DNA of 7,589 nucleotides from an uncultured Pelosinus sp. (lineage in GTDB: Bacteria; Bacillota; Negativicutes; UMGS1260): assembly GCA_900550105.1 (NCBI GenBank), contig URQW01000117.1, forward strand, positions 1-7,589. The letters run 5' to 3'. Made by a program: the position numbers and the translations under genes. Below are positions 1 through 6,256 of this stretch, piece after piece. How positions within the stretch are numbered: the stretch's first letter is position 1; each line of letters opens with the position of its first letter. The notes under the pieces were generated by a model, which saw only the letters and a program-made list of their open reading frames with translations, ran no database searches and had not been told where the DNA came from.

Positions 1-1109
1 GCAGCGTCTTTTGTCGTAAAAATCTTAGGCAGCATGCCAAAAGCTGAACCGCTAGAAATCCCTGTCATAACAAATAATAAGAGCGCTGTGAGAAAGAAAA
101 GTAAAAAATTCTCTATGTGCATAAAGTAAATGATGGCAAAGGTTGCGCCGATCATCACCGCAATAGACCAAAAAGTTACTTTGGCCCCGCCCAACCGGTC
201 AGAAGCCCAACCGCCGATGGGACGAAATAAAGCGCCAACAAGCGGGCCAAGAAAAGCATATTTTAACGGATCAATTCCGGTAAATTGAATTTTAATCAAT
301 AAGGGAAATACGGCTGCATAGCCGATAAAAGAGCCAAAGGCCATTGTATAAATAAAACTCATAATAAAAGTATGTTTATTTTGAAAAATAACGAGCTGTT
401 CTTTTACTGAAGCCTTGGCTGTTTCTAAATTATTCATGCCGAAATATGCTGCAACGGTTGTGAGGAGAACGGGAAATACCCAGATAAACGCAGCGTTTTG
501 TAACCAAATGGTCTTCGTAATTCCTTCCTTAACAAACGTTTGCGGCTGACCGCCAAGTAAGCCTGTGGTAATAATTAACGGTACAAGAAACTGCATGACA
601 CTAACCCCTAAATTTCCTAAGCCGCCGTTAATTCCTAAGGCCGTCCCTCGCTGTTTTTTCGGAAAAAAAGAATTGATGTTTCCCATAGAAGAAGCAAAGT
701 TACCGCCGCCAAAGCCACACAAAATGGCAAGTATGACCATCGTCGTATAGCTTGTGCTGGGATCCTGTACAGCAAAACCAATTCCGATAGCCGGAATCAA
801 CAGTGATGCCGTACTTACGATTGTCCAATTTCGACCGCCAAAAACCGGTACGGCAAAAGCATAGAAAATCCGCAATGTTGCCCCAGAAAACCCCGGCAAA
901 GCGGCTAAGCTGAATAGCTGATCACTTGTAAAATGAAATCCTACACTATTCAAATTGACAGCTACAGCCGACCATAGCATCCAAATACAAAATGATAATA
1001 ATAAAGCCGTTACGGAAATCCACAAATTTCTTGACGCAATCTTCTTCCCCTGTTGATTCCAAAAGTCGGGATCTTCAGGATTCCATACCTTCAACTTATA
1101 AGTTGACAC
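1..1109 (-). CDS. narK: NarK-type nitrate/nitrite transporter (major facilitator superfamily), 3' end outside window
   Basis: Inner-membrane carrier of the nitrate/nitrite porter family, which imports nitrate or exchanges it for nitrite. I translated 369 codons from GTG at 1109; the C-terminus (perhaps 60-90 residues) lies beyond the left edge. The start is set by AAGGAGGA at 1126-1119, nine bases upstream. The N-terminus has the cytosolic WNPEDPDFW segment common in this family, followed by many hydrophobic helices. Nitrate signature 1 spans about residues 135-170 (GGGNFASSMGNINSFFP, then NGGLGNLGVS). A second signature-like stretch, TGISSGSAFGMLP, is at about 349-361, with Ser where many relatives have Gly. 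Arg80 (SGATLR) and Arg296 (GALFRPIGG) match the substrate-binding arginines 89 and 305 of E. coli NarK, with the same spacing of 216 residues. Transport direction (proton symport or antiport) cannot be told. The gene has its own promoter region, separated from tyrS by a terminator. No frameshift is seen. Confidence 0.93.
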   Translation of the reverse strand, partial: MSTYKLKVWNPEDPDFWNQQGKKIASRNLWISVTALLLSFCIWMLWSAVAVNLNSVGFHFTSDQLFSLAALPGFSGATLRIFYAFAVPVFGGRNWTIVSTASLLIPAIGIGFAVQDPSTSYTTMVILAILCGFGGGNFASSMGNINSFFPKKQRGTALGINGGLGNLGVSVMQFLVPLIITTGLLGGQPQTFVKEGITKTIWLQNAAFIWVFPVLLTTVAAYFGMNNLETAKASVKEQLVIFQNKHTFIMSFIYTMAFGSFIGYAAVFPLLIKIQFTGIDPLKYAFLGPLVGALFRPIGGWASDRLGGAKVTFWSIAVMIGATFAIIYFMHIENFLLFFLTALLLFVMTGISSGSAFGMLPKIFTTKDA

Positions 1110-1148
1110 AATAGCAAATCCTCCTTAAAATAATTAGTATTCAAATTC

Positions 1149-1154
1149 ATTGTA
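1149..1154 (-). promoter_or_regulatory. Candidate -10 box of the narK promoter
   Basis: On the minus strand TACAAT lies 40 bases before the GTG start and just upstream of the ribosome site. No acceptable -35 hexamer is found 16-18 bases upstream (AATACT is at the 17-base spacing), so an activator would probably be needed. If this -10 is right, transcription starts near 1142, and the two GGGAATTCCC palindromes centre near -43 and -65. Those are positions typical of activator sites. This is inference from spacing only. Confidence 0.35.
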
Positions 1155-1175
1155 ATATTTTGCCGAATAAAAGTA

Positions 1176-1217
1176 TTGCAGGGAATTCCCTCGATTTTCC
1201 GCGGGAATTCCCTGCAA
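1176..1217. repeat. 15-bp perfect inverted repeat with a 10-bp palindrome in each arm; candidate operator or second hairpin
   Basis: The left arm TTGCAGGGAATTCCC (1176-1190) and right arm GGGAATTCCCTGCAA (1203-1217) are exact reverse complements separated by 12 bases. Each arm contains the self-complementary GGGAATTCCC (1181-1190 and 1203-1212). The same palindrome therefore appears twice on one helical face, 22 bp centre to centre. It sits between the tyrS terminator and the narK ribosome site. It may be a tandem operator for a dimeric regulator of narK, or a hairpin in tyrS read-through RNA. The minus-strand bases after it (TACTTTTATT) are only weakly terminator-like. I recognise no named regulator consensus. 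Confidence 0.85.
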
Positions 1218-1225
1218 ATTCTCAT

Positions 1226-1257
1226 AAAAAAGAAGCTGCGCTAAATGGCAGCTTCTT
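1226..1257 (-). terminator. Intrinsic terminator of tyrS
   Basis: A perfect 10-bp stem, AAGAAGCTGC (1230-1239) with GCAGCTTCTT (1248-1257), has an 8-base loop. On the minus strand it is followed by a run of T. It begins 19 bases after the tyrS stop codon, so it ends tyrS transcription and isolates narK. The other face is also T-rich (GTTTTACTTTTTTT on the plus strand), so it could act both ways, although no plus-strand gene leads into it. Confidence 0.9.
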
Positions 1258-1275
1258 GTCGTTTTACTTTTTTTG

Positions 1276-2496
1276 TTAACCTTCGATCACAATACGGTGA
1301 TAGGATTTTTTCCCTTTGCGAATCAATACACTCTGTTCTGTCAACAGATCCGCTGTGAGCACAAAATCAAGGTCGGTTACCTTTTGATCCCCTACGTAAA
1401 GTCCACCTTGCTGCATCAGCCGGCGTCCTTCCCCTTTTGTTGCTACAATACCTGTGCTTGCCAAAATATCAAGCAGCTTCGTACCAAGTAAAGCGGCAGT
1501 AATCGTCACAGTCGGCGCATTATCAAGCGCCCCTTGGCCACCGAAAAGAGCTTCTGCCGCCTGCTGGGCTTTCGCAGCTTCAGCCTCGCCATGAACTAGC
1601 TTCGTTACTTCAAAAGCAAGTGTCTTTTTGGCCACATTGATTTCCTTATCGCGCAAAGCGCCAAGACGTCTTACTTCATCCATCGGTAAGAACGTGAGCA
1701 GCGACAGGCATTTTTCTACATCGGCATCATCTACATTACGCCAGTACTGGTAAAAATCATAAGGCGATGTTTTTTCCGGATCGAGCCAGAGTGCGCCATT
1801 TTCAGTTTTACCCATTTTTTTGCCATCGCTCTTAGTTAAGAGCGTAAAGGTTAAGCCATAGGCAGGCTTGCTTTCTTTTCGACGGATCAGATCAGCGCCT
1901 GCTAAAATATTAGACCATTGGTCATCGCCGCCCATTTGCATTACACAGTTGCAACGATGATTCAGTTCCAAAAAGTCATAGGCTTGCATCAGCATATAAT
2001 TAAACTCAAGAAAGGAAAGACCTTTTTCTAAACGCTGTTTAAAACACTCAGCTGTCAGCATGCGGTTTACAGAAAAATGAACACCAATATCGCGCAGCAT
2101 TTCGACATAATTGAGCTCCAATAACCAGTCGGCATTGTTCATCATTAAAGCTTTACCATCGCTAAAATCAATAAAACGAGCCATTTGCTGTTTAAATTGT
2201 TCCCCATTATGACGAATGGTTTCCTTAGTCATCATTTTCCGCATATCAGTTTTACCAGACGGGTCGCCAACCATAGCCGTACCGCCGCCAATTAGGCAGA
2301 CCGGACGATGACCATGCTGCTGCATATGAGCCATAACCATCATTCCGAGAAAATGTCCCACATGCAAACTATCTGCTGTGGGGTCAAAACCAATATAAAA
2401 AGTAATTTTTTCTTCTGCTAACAGTTTTGTAATTTCTTCTTCGTGGGTTAGTTGTTGCACATAACCCCGCTCTTTTAGTATATCAAGTACAGACAT
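1276..2496 (-). CDS. tyrS: Tyrosine--tRNA ligase
   Basis: Cytosolic class I aminoacyl-tRNA synthetase, active as a dimer, that activates tyrosine with ATP and charges tRNA-Tyr. The 406-residue protein has the usual length for the bacterial type. The Rossmann catalytic domain carries YIGFDPTADSLHVGH with the HIGH-equivalent HVGH at residues 45-48 and the tyrosine-pocket residue Tyr34. Further on are YMLMQAYDFLEL (167-178) and QMGGDDQWSNI (187-197). The KMSKS-equivalent loop is KMGKT at 227-231, where KFGKT is more usual. The anticodon-binding region follows, and a C-terminal S4-like RNA-binding domain covers about 343-406 (LLDILASTGI, then GLYVGDQKV). The ATG start is preceded by an AAAGGTGAGG ribosome site. 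It is a single-gene unit with its own promoter and terminator. No T-box leader can fit upstream, unlike many Firmicute tyrS genes. Confidence 0.98.
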   Translation of the reverse strand: MSVLDILKERGYVQQLTHEEEITKLLAEEKITFYIGFDPTADSLHVGHFLGMMVMAHMQQHGHRPVCLIGGGTAMVGDPSGKTDMRKMMTKETIRHNGEQFKQQMARFIDFSDGKALMMNNADWLLELNYVEMLRDIGVHFSVNRMLTAECFKQRLEKGLSFLEFNYMLMQAYDFLELNHRCNCVMQMGGDDQWSNILAGADLIRRKESKPAYGLTFTLLTKSDGKKMGKTENGALWLDPEKTSPYDFYQYWRNVDDADVEKCLSLLTFLPMDEVRRLGALRDKEINVAKKTLAFEVTKLVHGEAEAAKAQQAAEALFGGQGALDNAPTVTITAALLGTKLLDILASTGIVATKGEGRRLMQQGGLYVGDQKVTDLDFVLTADLLTEQSVLIRKGKKSYHRIVIEG

Positions 2497-2540
2497 AATT
2501 TAAGAACCTCACCTTTATCCAGAATCAACACATTATTTTT

Positions 2541-2569
2541 AATATAGCGGAATAGGCGAAAAATGTCAA
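2541..2569 (-). promoter_or_regulatory. Strong sigma-70/sigma-A type promoter of tyrS
   Basis: On the minus strand a consensus -35 TTGACA (2569-2564), a 17-base spacer and a -10 TATATT (2546-2541) are followed by a predicted start near 2534. This gives a leader of about 38 bases before the tyrS ATG at 2496. The -35 begins only a few bases after the terminator hairpin of the upstream gene. Confidence 0.85.
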
Positions 2570-2575
2570 CTCAGT

Positions 2576-2611
2576 AAGGAAACCCGGAAGCGCTTCAGCA
2601 GCTTCCGGGTT
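2576..2611 (-). terminator. Hairpin terminator of the htrA-DUF1904 unit
   Basis: A perfect 11-bp G+C-rich stem, AACCCGGAAGC (2581-2591) with GCTTCCGGGTT (2601-2611), has a 9-base loop and starts five bases after the DUF1904 stop codon. The tract after it on the minus strand is short and interrupted (TCCTT after the stem's closing TT). Termination may therefore be incomplete, letting some transcripts run into tyrS. Confidence 0.75.
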
Positions 2612-2615
2612 CGCT

Positions 2616-2942
2616 TTAATACTGATTTCCCTGCTCATAATAATTTACTTCTGAAAGCTCGACAAAATAAACCTCAATTTGGTCATAGCCAGCTTGTCGA
2701 AGGTGTTTATCAATCGCCTGAGCTGCCAAATCCTGAATCTCTTGCCCTCTAGCAAACCAATTCACCTGCACTAGGGGATTCCCTTTGGCAGTTTCCCCAT
2801 CGACAATCCGTGTTGTATGACAATAATCCAAGGTAAAATAGTCGCGAGGACAACCAATAATTGACGTTAACTCGTCCACAAGCGGACGGCTAATCTTTTT
2901 TAATTCATCTATTTCGATACAGCGAAATAAAAGTTGTGGCAT
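2616..2942 (-). CDS. DUF1904 family protein (tautomerase/MIF-like fold), function unknown
   Basis: Small 108-residue protein resembling the DUF1904 family, whose solved Vibrio member has the tautomerase/MIF fold. The start is Met-Pro. In tautomerases the Pro exposed after Met removal is the catalytic base, so Pro2 is visible evidence for, but not proof of, similar chemistry. Family-like stretches are MPQLLFR at the N-terminus, VQVNWFARGQE at about 58-68 and the aromatic C-terminal YYEQGNQY. There is no signal peptide or membrane segment, so it is probably cytosolic. The ATG at 2942 has AGAGGAG six bases upstream, and only 14 bases separate it from the htrA stop, which indicates co-transcription with htrA. 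The substrate is unknown, and a link to protein quality control is suggested only by position. Confidence 0.85.
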   Translation of the reverse strand: MPQLLFRCIEIDELKKISRPLVDELTSIIGCPRDYFTLDYCHTTRIVDGETAKGNPLVQVNWFARGQEIQDLAAQAIDKHLRQAGYDQIEVYFVELSEVNYYEQGNQY

Positions 2943-2956
2943 AAAATACTCCTCTC

Positions 2957-4033
2957 TTAACCAGGCATTTCCTGAACCGTTATTTTCATAGTCCGCTGGC
3001 GTCCATTTCGCTCTACGGTGAGCGTCACTTCACTGCCGACGGGAACTGCATCAAGGGCTGTTCTTAAGTCAGCTACTGAATTGACTTCTGTTCCATTAAT
3101 TTTGGTAATGAGATCGCCCTCTTGCATGCCGCCTTGGGCAGCAGGGCCATTTTTTTCAAGCCGAGCCACATATACGCCATGATCAAGCTCTACGGACAAC
3201 CCATAGCGCGCTGCGGAATTTTGATCCACAATACCAATGCCAAGATAGGCTCTTGATACTTTGCCTTTATCAACAAGAGACTCCAGAATGGGTCGTACCG
3301 AATTGATCGGAATGGAGAAACCCATCCCTTCTACGCCATTTGCTGATATTTTTGCACTATTGATGCCGATGACTTCACCATCGGCATTCACAAGAGCGCC
3401 GCCAGAGTTTCCGGGATTAATTGCCGCATCGGTTTGAATTAATTTAAATTTACGGTCTCCCACTTCAATGGTACGATTCAAAGCGCTGATTACACCGACA
3501 GTAACACTGCCACGAAATTCAAGACCGAGTGGATTGCCGATGGCAATCGCCGGTTCGCCTACCTGAATGGCATCAGAATTACCAAAGGTGACAGCAGGCA
3601 GATTCGCCGCATCTACTTTTACTAAAGCTAAATCTGTAGCCGGATCAGAACCAAGCACCTTGCCGGGAAGCGTACGTCCATCTGTTAGGGAAACTGTAAT
3701 ATCTTGGGCTCCTTCGACAACATGGTAATTTGTCACAATATAGCCGCTAGAATCAAAAATAACGCCAGAACCAACCCCCTGCTCCACAAGAACCTTTTGA
3801 TCAAAATTATCCCGCATATAGGCTTTATTCGTAATGCCAACGACGGCAGGCCCTACTGATTTTACAGCCTGCACCACATAAGTATTACGAGCGTCAGAAG
3901 GGGTTTGACTGACAGCAGGAACATTTGTTAGATTGTTCATTGTCGGCGCTGCCTGTACATAGTTTAAGACAATAGACCCGCCGAGACAAATTCCTAAAAC
4001 AGGAATAACGCAACGTTTCATCCATGGTTTCAT
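2957..4033 (-). CDS. htrA: HtrA/DegP-family serine protease with one PDZ domain
   Basis: Envelope quality-control protease that degrades or refolds misfolded exported proteins. The 358-residue product starts with a basic stretch and a hydrophobic helix (about residues 6-27), ending in VQAAP. This is a signal peptide or a membrane anchor. The trypsin-like domain covers about 50-255 with the catalytic triad His104 (TNYHVVEGA), Asp134 (ATDLALVKV) and Ser210 (NPGNSGGAL). One PDZ domain (about 262-355; RAYLGIGIV, then GGMQEGDLITKINGTEV) matches the DegS/YkdA architecture rather than two-PDZ DegP. The ATG at 4033 is supported by AAAGGAGT seven bases upstream; Met5 is a less well-placed alternative. 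The gene has its own promoter region after the hfq terminator and is followed closely by the DUF1904 gene. Which paralogue it is (htrA, degP or degS) cannot be settled by sequence alone. Confidence 0.96.
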   Translation of the reverse strand: MKPWMKRCVIPVLGICLGGSIVLNYVQAAPTMNNLTNVPAVSQTPSDARNTYVVQAVKSVGPAVVGITNKAYMRDNFDQKVLVEQGVGSGVIFDSSGYIVTNYHVVEGAQDITVSLTDGRTLPGKVLGSDPATDLALVKVDAANLPAVTFGNSDAIQVGEPAIAIGNPLGLEFRGSVTVGVISALNRTIEVGDRKFKLIQTDAAINPGNSGGALVNADGEVIGINSAKISANGVEGMGFSIPINSVRPILESLVDKGKVSRAYLGIGIVDQNSAARYGLSVELDHGVYVARLEKNGPAAQGGMQEGDLITKINGTEVNSVADLRTALDAVPVGSEVTLTVERNGRQRTMKITVQEMPG

Positions 4034-4082
4034 GCTACCTACTCCTTTACTGATAATATGTCATCATAATTTCTTGTGTATT

Positions 4083-4115
4083 ATTATAGGCGAAAAATAT
4101 GACAAATTGATGACA
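4083..4115 (-). promoter_or_regulatory. htrA promoter with an 11-bp-period TGTCAT direct repeat upstream of the -10
   Basis: The minus strand has a consensus -10 TATAAT (4088-4083), about 50 bases before the htrA ATG. The hexamer at the normal -35 distance (ATCAAT) is poor. Instead two exact TGTCAT copies (4115-4110 and 4104-4099) are spaced 11 bp apart, the second ending 10 bases before the -10. This geometry resembles PhoB/OmpR-family response-regulator boxes, which replace the -35. htrA genes are often under envelope-stress two-component control, so activation by such a regulator is a reasonable inference. The regulator is not in this window. Confidence 0.55.
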
Positions 4116-4125
4116 CTAGTAAAAA

Positions 4126-4161
4126 ACAGCAAAAGCCCCAGTCCACGGCGGTCTGAGGCTT
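4126..4161 (-). terminator. Intrinsic terminator of the mutL-miaA-hfq operon
   Basis: Arms 4133-4141 and 4153-4161 form a 9-bp stem in the minus-strand RNA, AAGCCUCAG with CUGGGGCUU. It is complete only with one G-U pair, whereas the plus strand would have a C-A mismatch. TTTTGCTGTTTTTT follows on the minus strand. The hairpin starts 22 bases after the hfq stop codon. Confidence 0.88.
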
Positions 4162-4183
4162 GCCTTATAATAAACGAAAACAC

Positions 4184-4456
4184 TTATTGCTGCGGCTGTC
4201 TTTCGGCTTTAAAGGCTTCTTTCGTTTCGTCTTTGTGCAGGGAAGTAATCGGTCGGAAGGGTGTGATCGTAGAGATCGCATGCTTATAGACCAACTGCTG
4301 TTTGCCTTCGTTTTCGATAATTACGGTAAAGTTATCAAAACCTCTGACTGACCCGCGCAGTTGAAAGCCATTTACAAGATAAATAATGACAGGAACGTTT
4401 TCTTTGCGTACTTGATTTAGAAAGCTGTCCTGTAAATTGATTACTTTTGTTGTCAT
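4184..4456 (-). CDS. hfq: RNA chaperone Hfq
   Basis: Hexameric Sm-like RNA chaperone that binds small RNAs and A-rich mRNA segments and aids their pairing and turnover in the cytoplasm. The 90-residue protein has the N-terminal helix with LQDSFLNQVRKEN (Gln9 and Phe12 being family positions). The Sm1 region is at about 22-50 (VPVIIYLVNGFQLRG, then FDNFTVIIEN), and the Sm2 signature YKHAISTITP is at 57-66 with Lys58-His59. The rim sequence RKEN and the GFDNFTV core resemble Bacillus Hfq more than the E. coli RRER rim. The C-terminal tail (about 67-90) is polar and of intermediate length, between the short Bacillus and long E. coli forms. The ATG has GGAGGGG seven bases upstream. It lies 36 bases after miaA, the classic miaA-hfq pairing, and is the last gene of the operon. 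Confidence 0.98.
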   Translation of the reverse strand: MTTKVINLQDSFLNQVRKENVPVIIYLVNGFQLRGSVRGFDNFTVIIENEGKQQLVYKHAISTITPFRPITSLHKDETKEAFKAERQPQQ

Positions 4457-4492
4457 GACGCAACCCCTCCGAAATGTATTTACCTTATTATT

Positions 4493-5434
4493 CTACTTTA
4501 GATTAAACTTTTGTGCAATACGTTGGGAAATCTTTTCCACTAAATGCTCCGTTGTCTGCTTAGTTGGATCAAACCACTCAATGTAAGGCATCTTCCGATA
4601 CCAAGTAAGCTGACGCTTGGCAAAATGGCGCGTCGTCTGTTGAATCTGCCGCACCATTTCCTCATAAGACAAAGCTCCATCAAGATAAGCAATAACTTCT
4701 TTATAGCCAATCGCCTGGAGCGCTTGGCACTCCCGTGGCAGACCTTGCTGCAAAAGTTGGCGTACTTCTTCTACCCAACCGGCTTCGAGCATTGCAGTAA
4801 CCCGCTCATTAATCCGTGCGTATAAGAGTGATCGCTCCATCTGCAGTCCAATGACTATCGCATCATAGCAAAGACTCGCTTCTGTTGGTTCATGTTTCTC
4901 TGGCGTAGTAATTCCCTGCTCCTGTAAATGATGAATTTCAAGCTGACGAATAATCCGTCGTAAATCATTTGGATGATACCGACTAGCAAGCTGAGGATTC
5001 ACCGCAGCCAGCAGGGAGAGAACATGTTCATTTCCTTGTTCAGCCGCTAAATCCGTTAAGTATGCGCGATAAGCTTCATCACTTGGCGCCTCATGAAACT
5101 GATAATTTTCCAGGAGAGCCTTAACATAAAGCCCTGTGCCGCCTGCTAAAATGGGAATTTTTCCGTTATGATTTAGTGTTTCAATATAAAGTGCTGCCTG
5201 TTTTTGAAAGTCTACTACAGTATATTCGTCAGCAGGCGCTAATATGTCGATTAAATGATGGGGAATCCCCGCTTTTTCCGCTTCTGTCGGCTTTGCCGTA
5301 CCAATATCAAAACCACGATAAATCAACATGGAGTCGCCAGAAATAATTTCGGTATTAAGTCGTTGTGCCAGCTCAATACTAAGCTTTGTTTTACCTACAG
5401 CCGTAGGGCCTAAAATCACAATAAGCCGTTTCAC
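4493..5434 (-). CDS. miaA: tRNA dimethylallyltransferase (A37 isopentenyl transferase)
   Basis: Transfers the dimethylallyl group of DMAPP to N6 of adenosine 37 in tRNAs reading codons that begin with U, improving decoding. The 313-residue length is normal. The P-loop GPTAVGKT is at residues 9-16. GDSMLIYRGFDIGTAKP at 33-49 has the catalytic Asp-Ser pair. IPHHLID at 57-63, LAGGTGLYVKALLE at 96-109 and the C-terminal RQLTWYRKM complete the family pattern. The GTG start at 5434 directly follows the TAA stop of the upstream methyltransferase in the same reading frame, so no earlier start is possible. The P-loop position fits this start. AAGGCGG lies eight bases upstream, inside the methyltransferase gene, which suggests translational coupling. 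hfq follows 36 bases later. Confidence 0.98.
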   Translation of the reverse strand: MKRLIVILGPTAVGKTKLSIELAQRLNTEIISGDSMLIYRGFDIGTAKPTEAEKAGIPHHLIDILAPADEYTVVDFQKQAALYIETLNHNGKIPILAGGTGLYVKALLENYQFHEAPSDEAYRAYLTDLAAEQGNEHVLSLLAAVNPQLASRYHPNDLRRIIRQLEIHHLQEQGITTPEKHEPTEASLCYDAIVIGLQMERSLLYARINERVTAMLEAGWVEEVRQLLQQGLPRECQALQAIGYKEVIAYLDGALSYEEMVRQIQQTTRHFAKRQLTWYRKMPYIEWFDPTKQTTEHLVEKISQRIAQKFNLK

Positions 5435-6223
5435 TTATGTCACCGCCTTTTGCCACAAACCATACTGAATGCGACTATAGCGGCCGCCGACAAAATCAGT
5501 AAATCCCAGTCGACTAAATTCCCTGCTGCCTCGCGTTTCCTTTAAAACAACACGTTCTTTCGCCACACGCTTAGCTTCAGCTAAAGCCTCTATCGATAAA
5601 GGCGAAGGATTCGCCAAAGTACGTAGTGGTTTAAATTGAGAACTTTTCGTGACCGGATGGCGAAACATGGGATCAAAGTAAACTACATCAAAAGAGTTAT
5701 CAGGCTGACTTTTAAGAAAAGTTTCGTAAGAAGCAGCCTGAACAGTGATCTGGCGCAGTGCCTGCGTAACATCCTGTTCATCAGCTGTAAAATGCTTAAG
5801 TCCGTATGTTGTTACAGCAGCTAAAGCCTTTTCGCTTTCTAAGCCTACTACCTGACCAACTGCGCCAAGGGCAAAGCTCGCTACAATCGCATCAGTGGCC
5901 AATCCCAGCGTACAATCAAGCAAACGAAGTCCCGACCGCAGATTCATCGCTGTTATCATATGGTCATGATTTCCTTTTTTTAGGTTTTTTATACGTAAAT
6001 ACGCTAAATTCAAATGAAAAGAATGAGCACCTGCCGGAGTATGCAGCACAGGTCCTTCTTTAGTGCAAACAAGTATAGCCGGCGCTTTTAAGAACATTTG
6101 TTCGATCGACTCTTTTTCGCGCCGCACAAAAGGAATTTTCCACTCTTTCGCAAGCGATTCAGCCATATCAACTACATCATTATTCGGCCGCTGGCCTGTT
6201 GTAATGAAAATATCTGTTACCAT
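5435..6223 (-). CDS. RsmJ-like class I SAM-dependent methyltransferase (SAM_MT/DUF548 type)
   Basis: Probable S-adenosylmethionine-dependent methyltransferase of 262 residues. Residues 1-90 form an uncharacterised N-terminal region (FITTGQRPNN near the start). The Rossmann part then shows motif I LDCTLGLATD (102-111), an acidic ribose-binding position in GLESE (Glu129) and motif IV VVYFDPMFRHP (180-190). A charged stretch and KRVAKERVVLKE follow. The DPMF motif and the block after it resemble E. coli RsmJ, the 16S rRNA m2G1516 enzyme. That makes an rRNA base a plausible target, but the N-terminal region differs and the substrate is not established. The ATG at 6223 has AGGTGG close upstream. 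The gene lies between mutL and miaA with 33 bases to mutL and none to miaA, so it is surely in their operon. No symbol is assigned because orthology to RsmJ is unproved. Confidence 0.85.
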   Translation of the reverse strand: MVTDIFITTGQRPNNDVVDMAESLAKEWKIPFVRREKESIEQMFLKAPAILVCTKEGPVLHTPAGAHSFHLNLAYLRIKNLKKGNHDHMITAMNLRSGLRLLDCTLGLATDAIVASFALGAVGQVVGLESEKALAAVTTYGLKHFTADEQDVTQALRQITVQAASYETFLKSQPDNSFDVVYFDPMFRHPVTKSSQFKPLRTLANPSPLSIEALAEAKRVAKERVVLKETRGSREFSRLGFTDFVGGRYSRIQYGLWQKAVT

Positions 6224-6256
6224 CTAACCACCTATTTATCTATTACCAGAGTATCT

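Noticed and set aside
565..750. 61-codon plus-strand frame inside the transporter gene
   Set aside because: It is antisense to the conserved nitrate signature region of the transporter, so the reading frame is incidental.
1176..1217. Sigma-54 promoter at the palindrome (GG and GC elements in GGGAATTCCCTGCA)
   Set aside because: The distance between the GG and GC elements is nine bases rather than the required ten, and TGGCAC is absent.
2497..2615. T-box or other riboswitch leader for tyrS
   Set aside because: The gap is only 119 bases and is taken up by the upstream terminator, a consensus promoter and a short leader.
2774..2783. Near match to the narK palindrome (GGGGATTCCC) inside the DUF1904 gene
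   Set aside because: It lies in coding sequence, is a single copy with no dyad partner, and is explained by codons.
4032..4351. Plus-strand reading frames antisense to hfq and the htrA upstream region
   Set aside because: They overlap a clear hfq gene, its terminator and the htrA promoter, and show no family resemblance.
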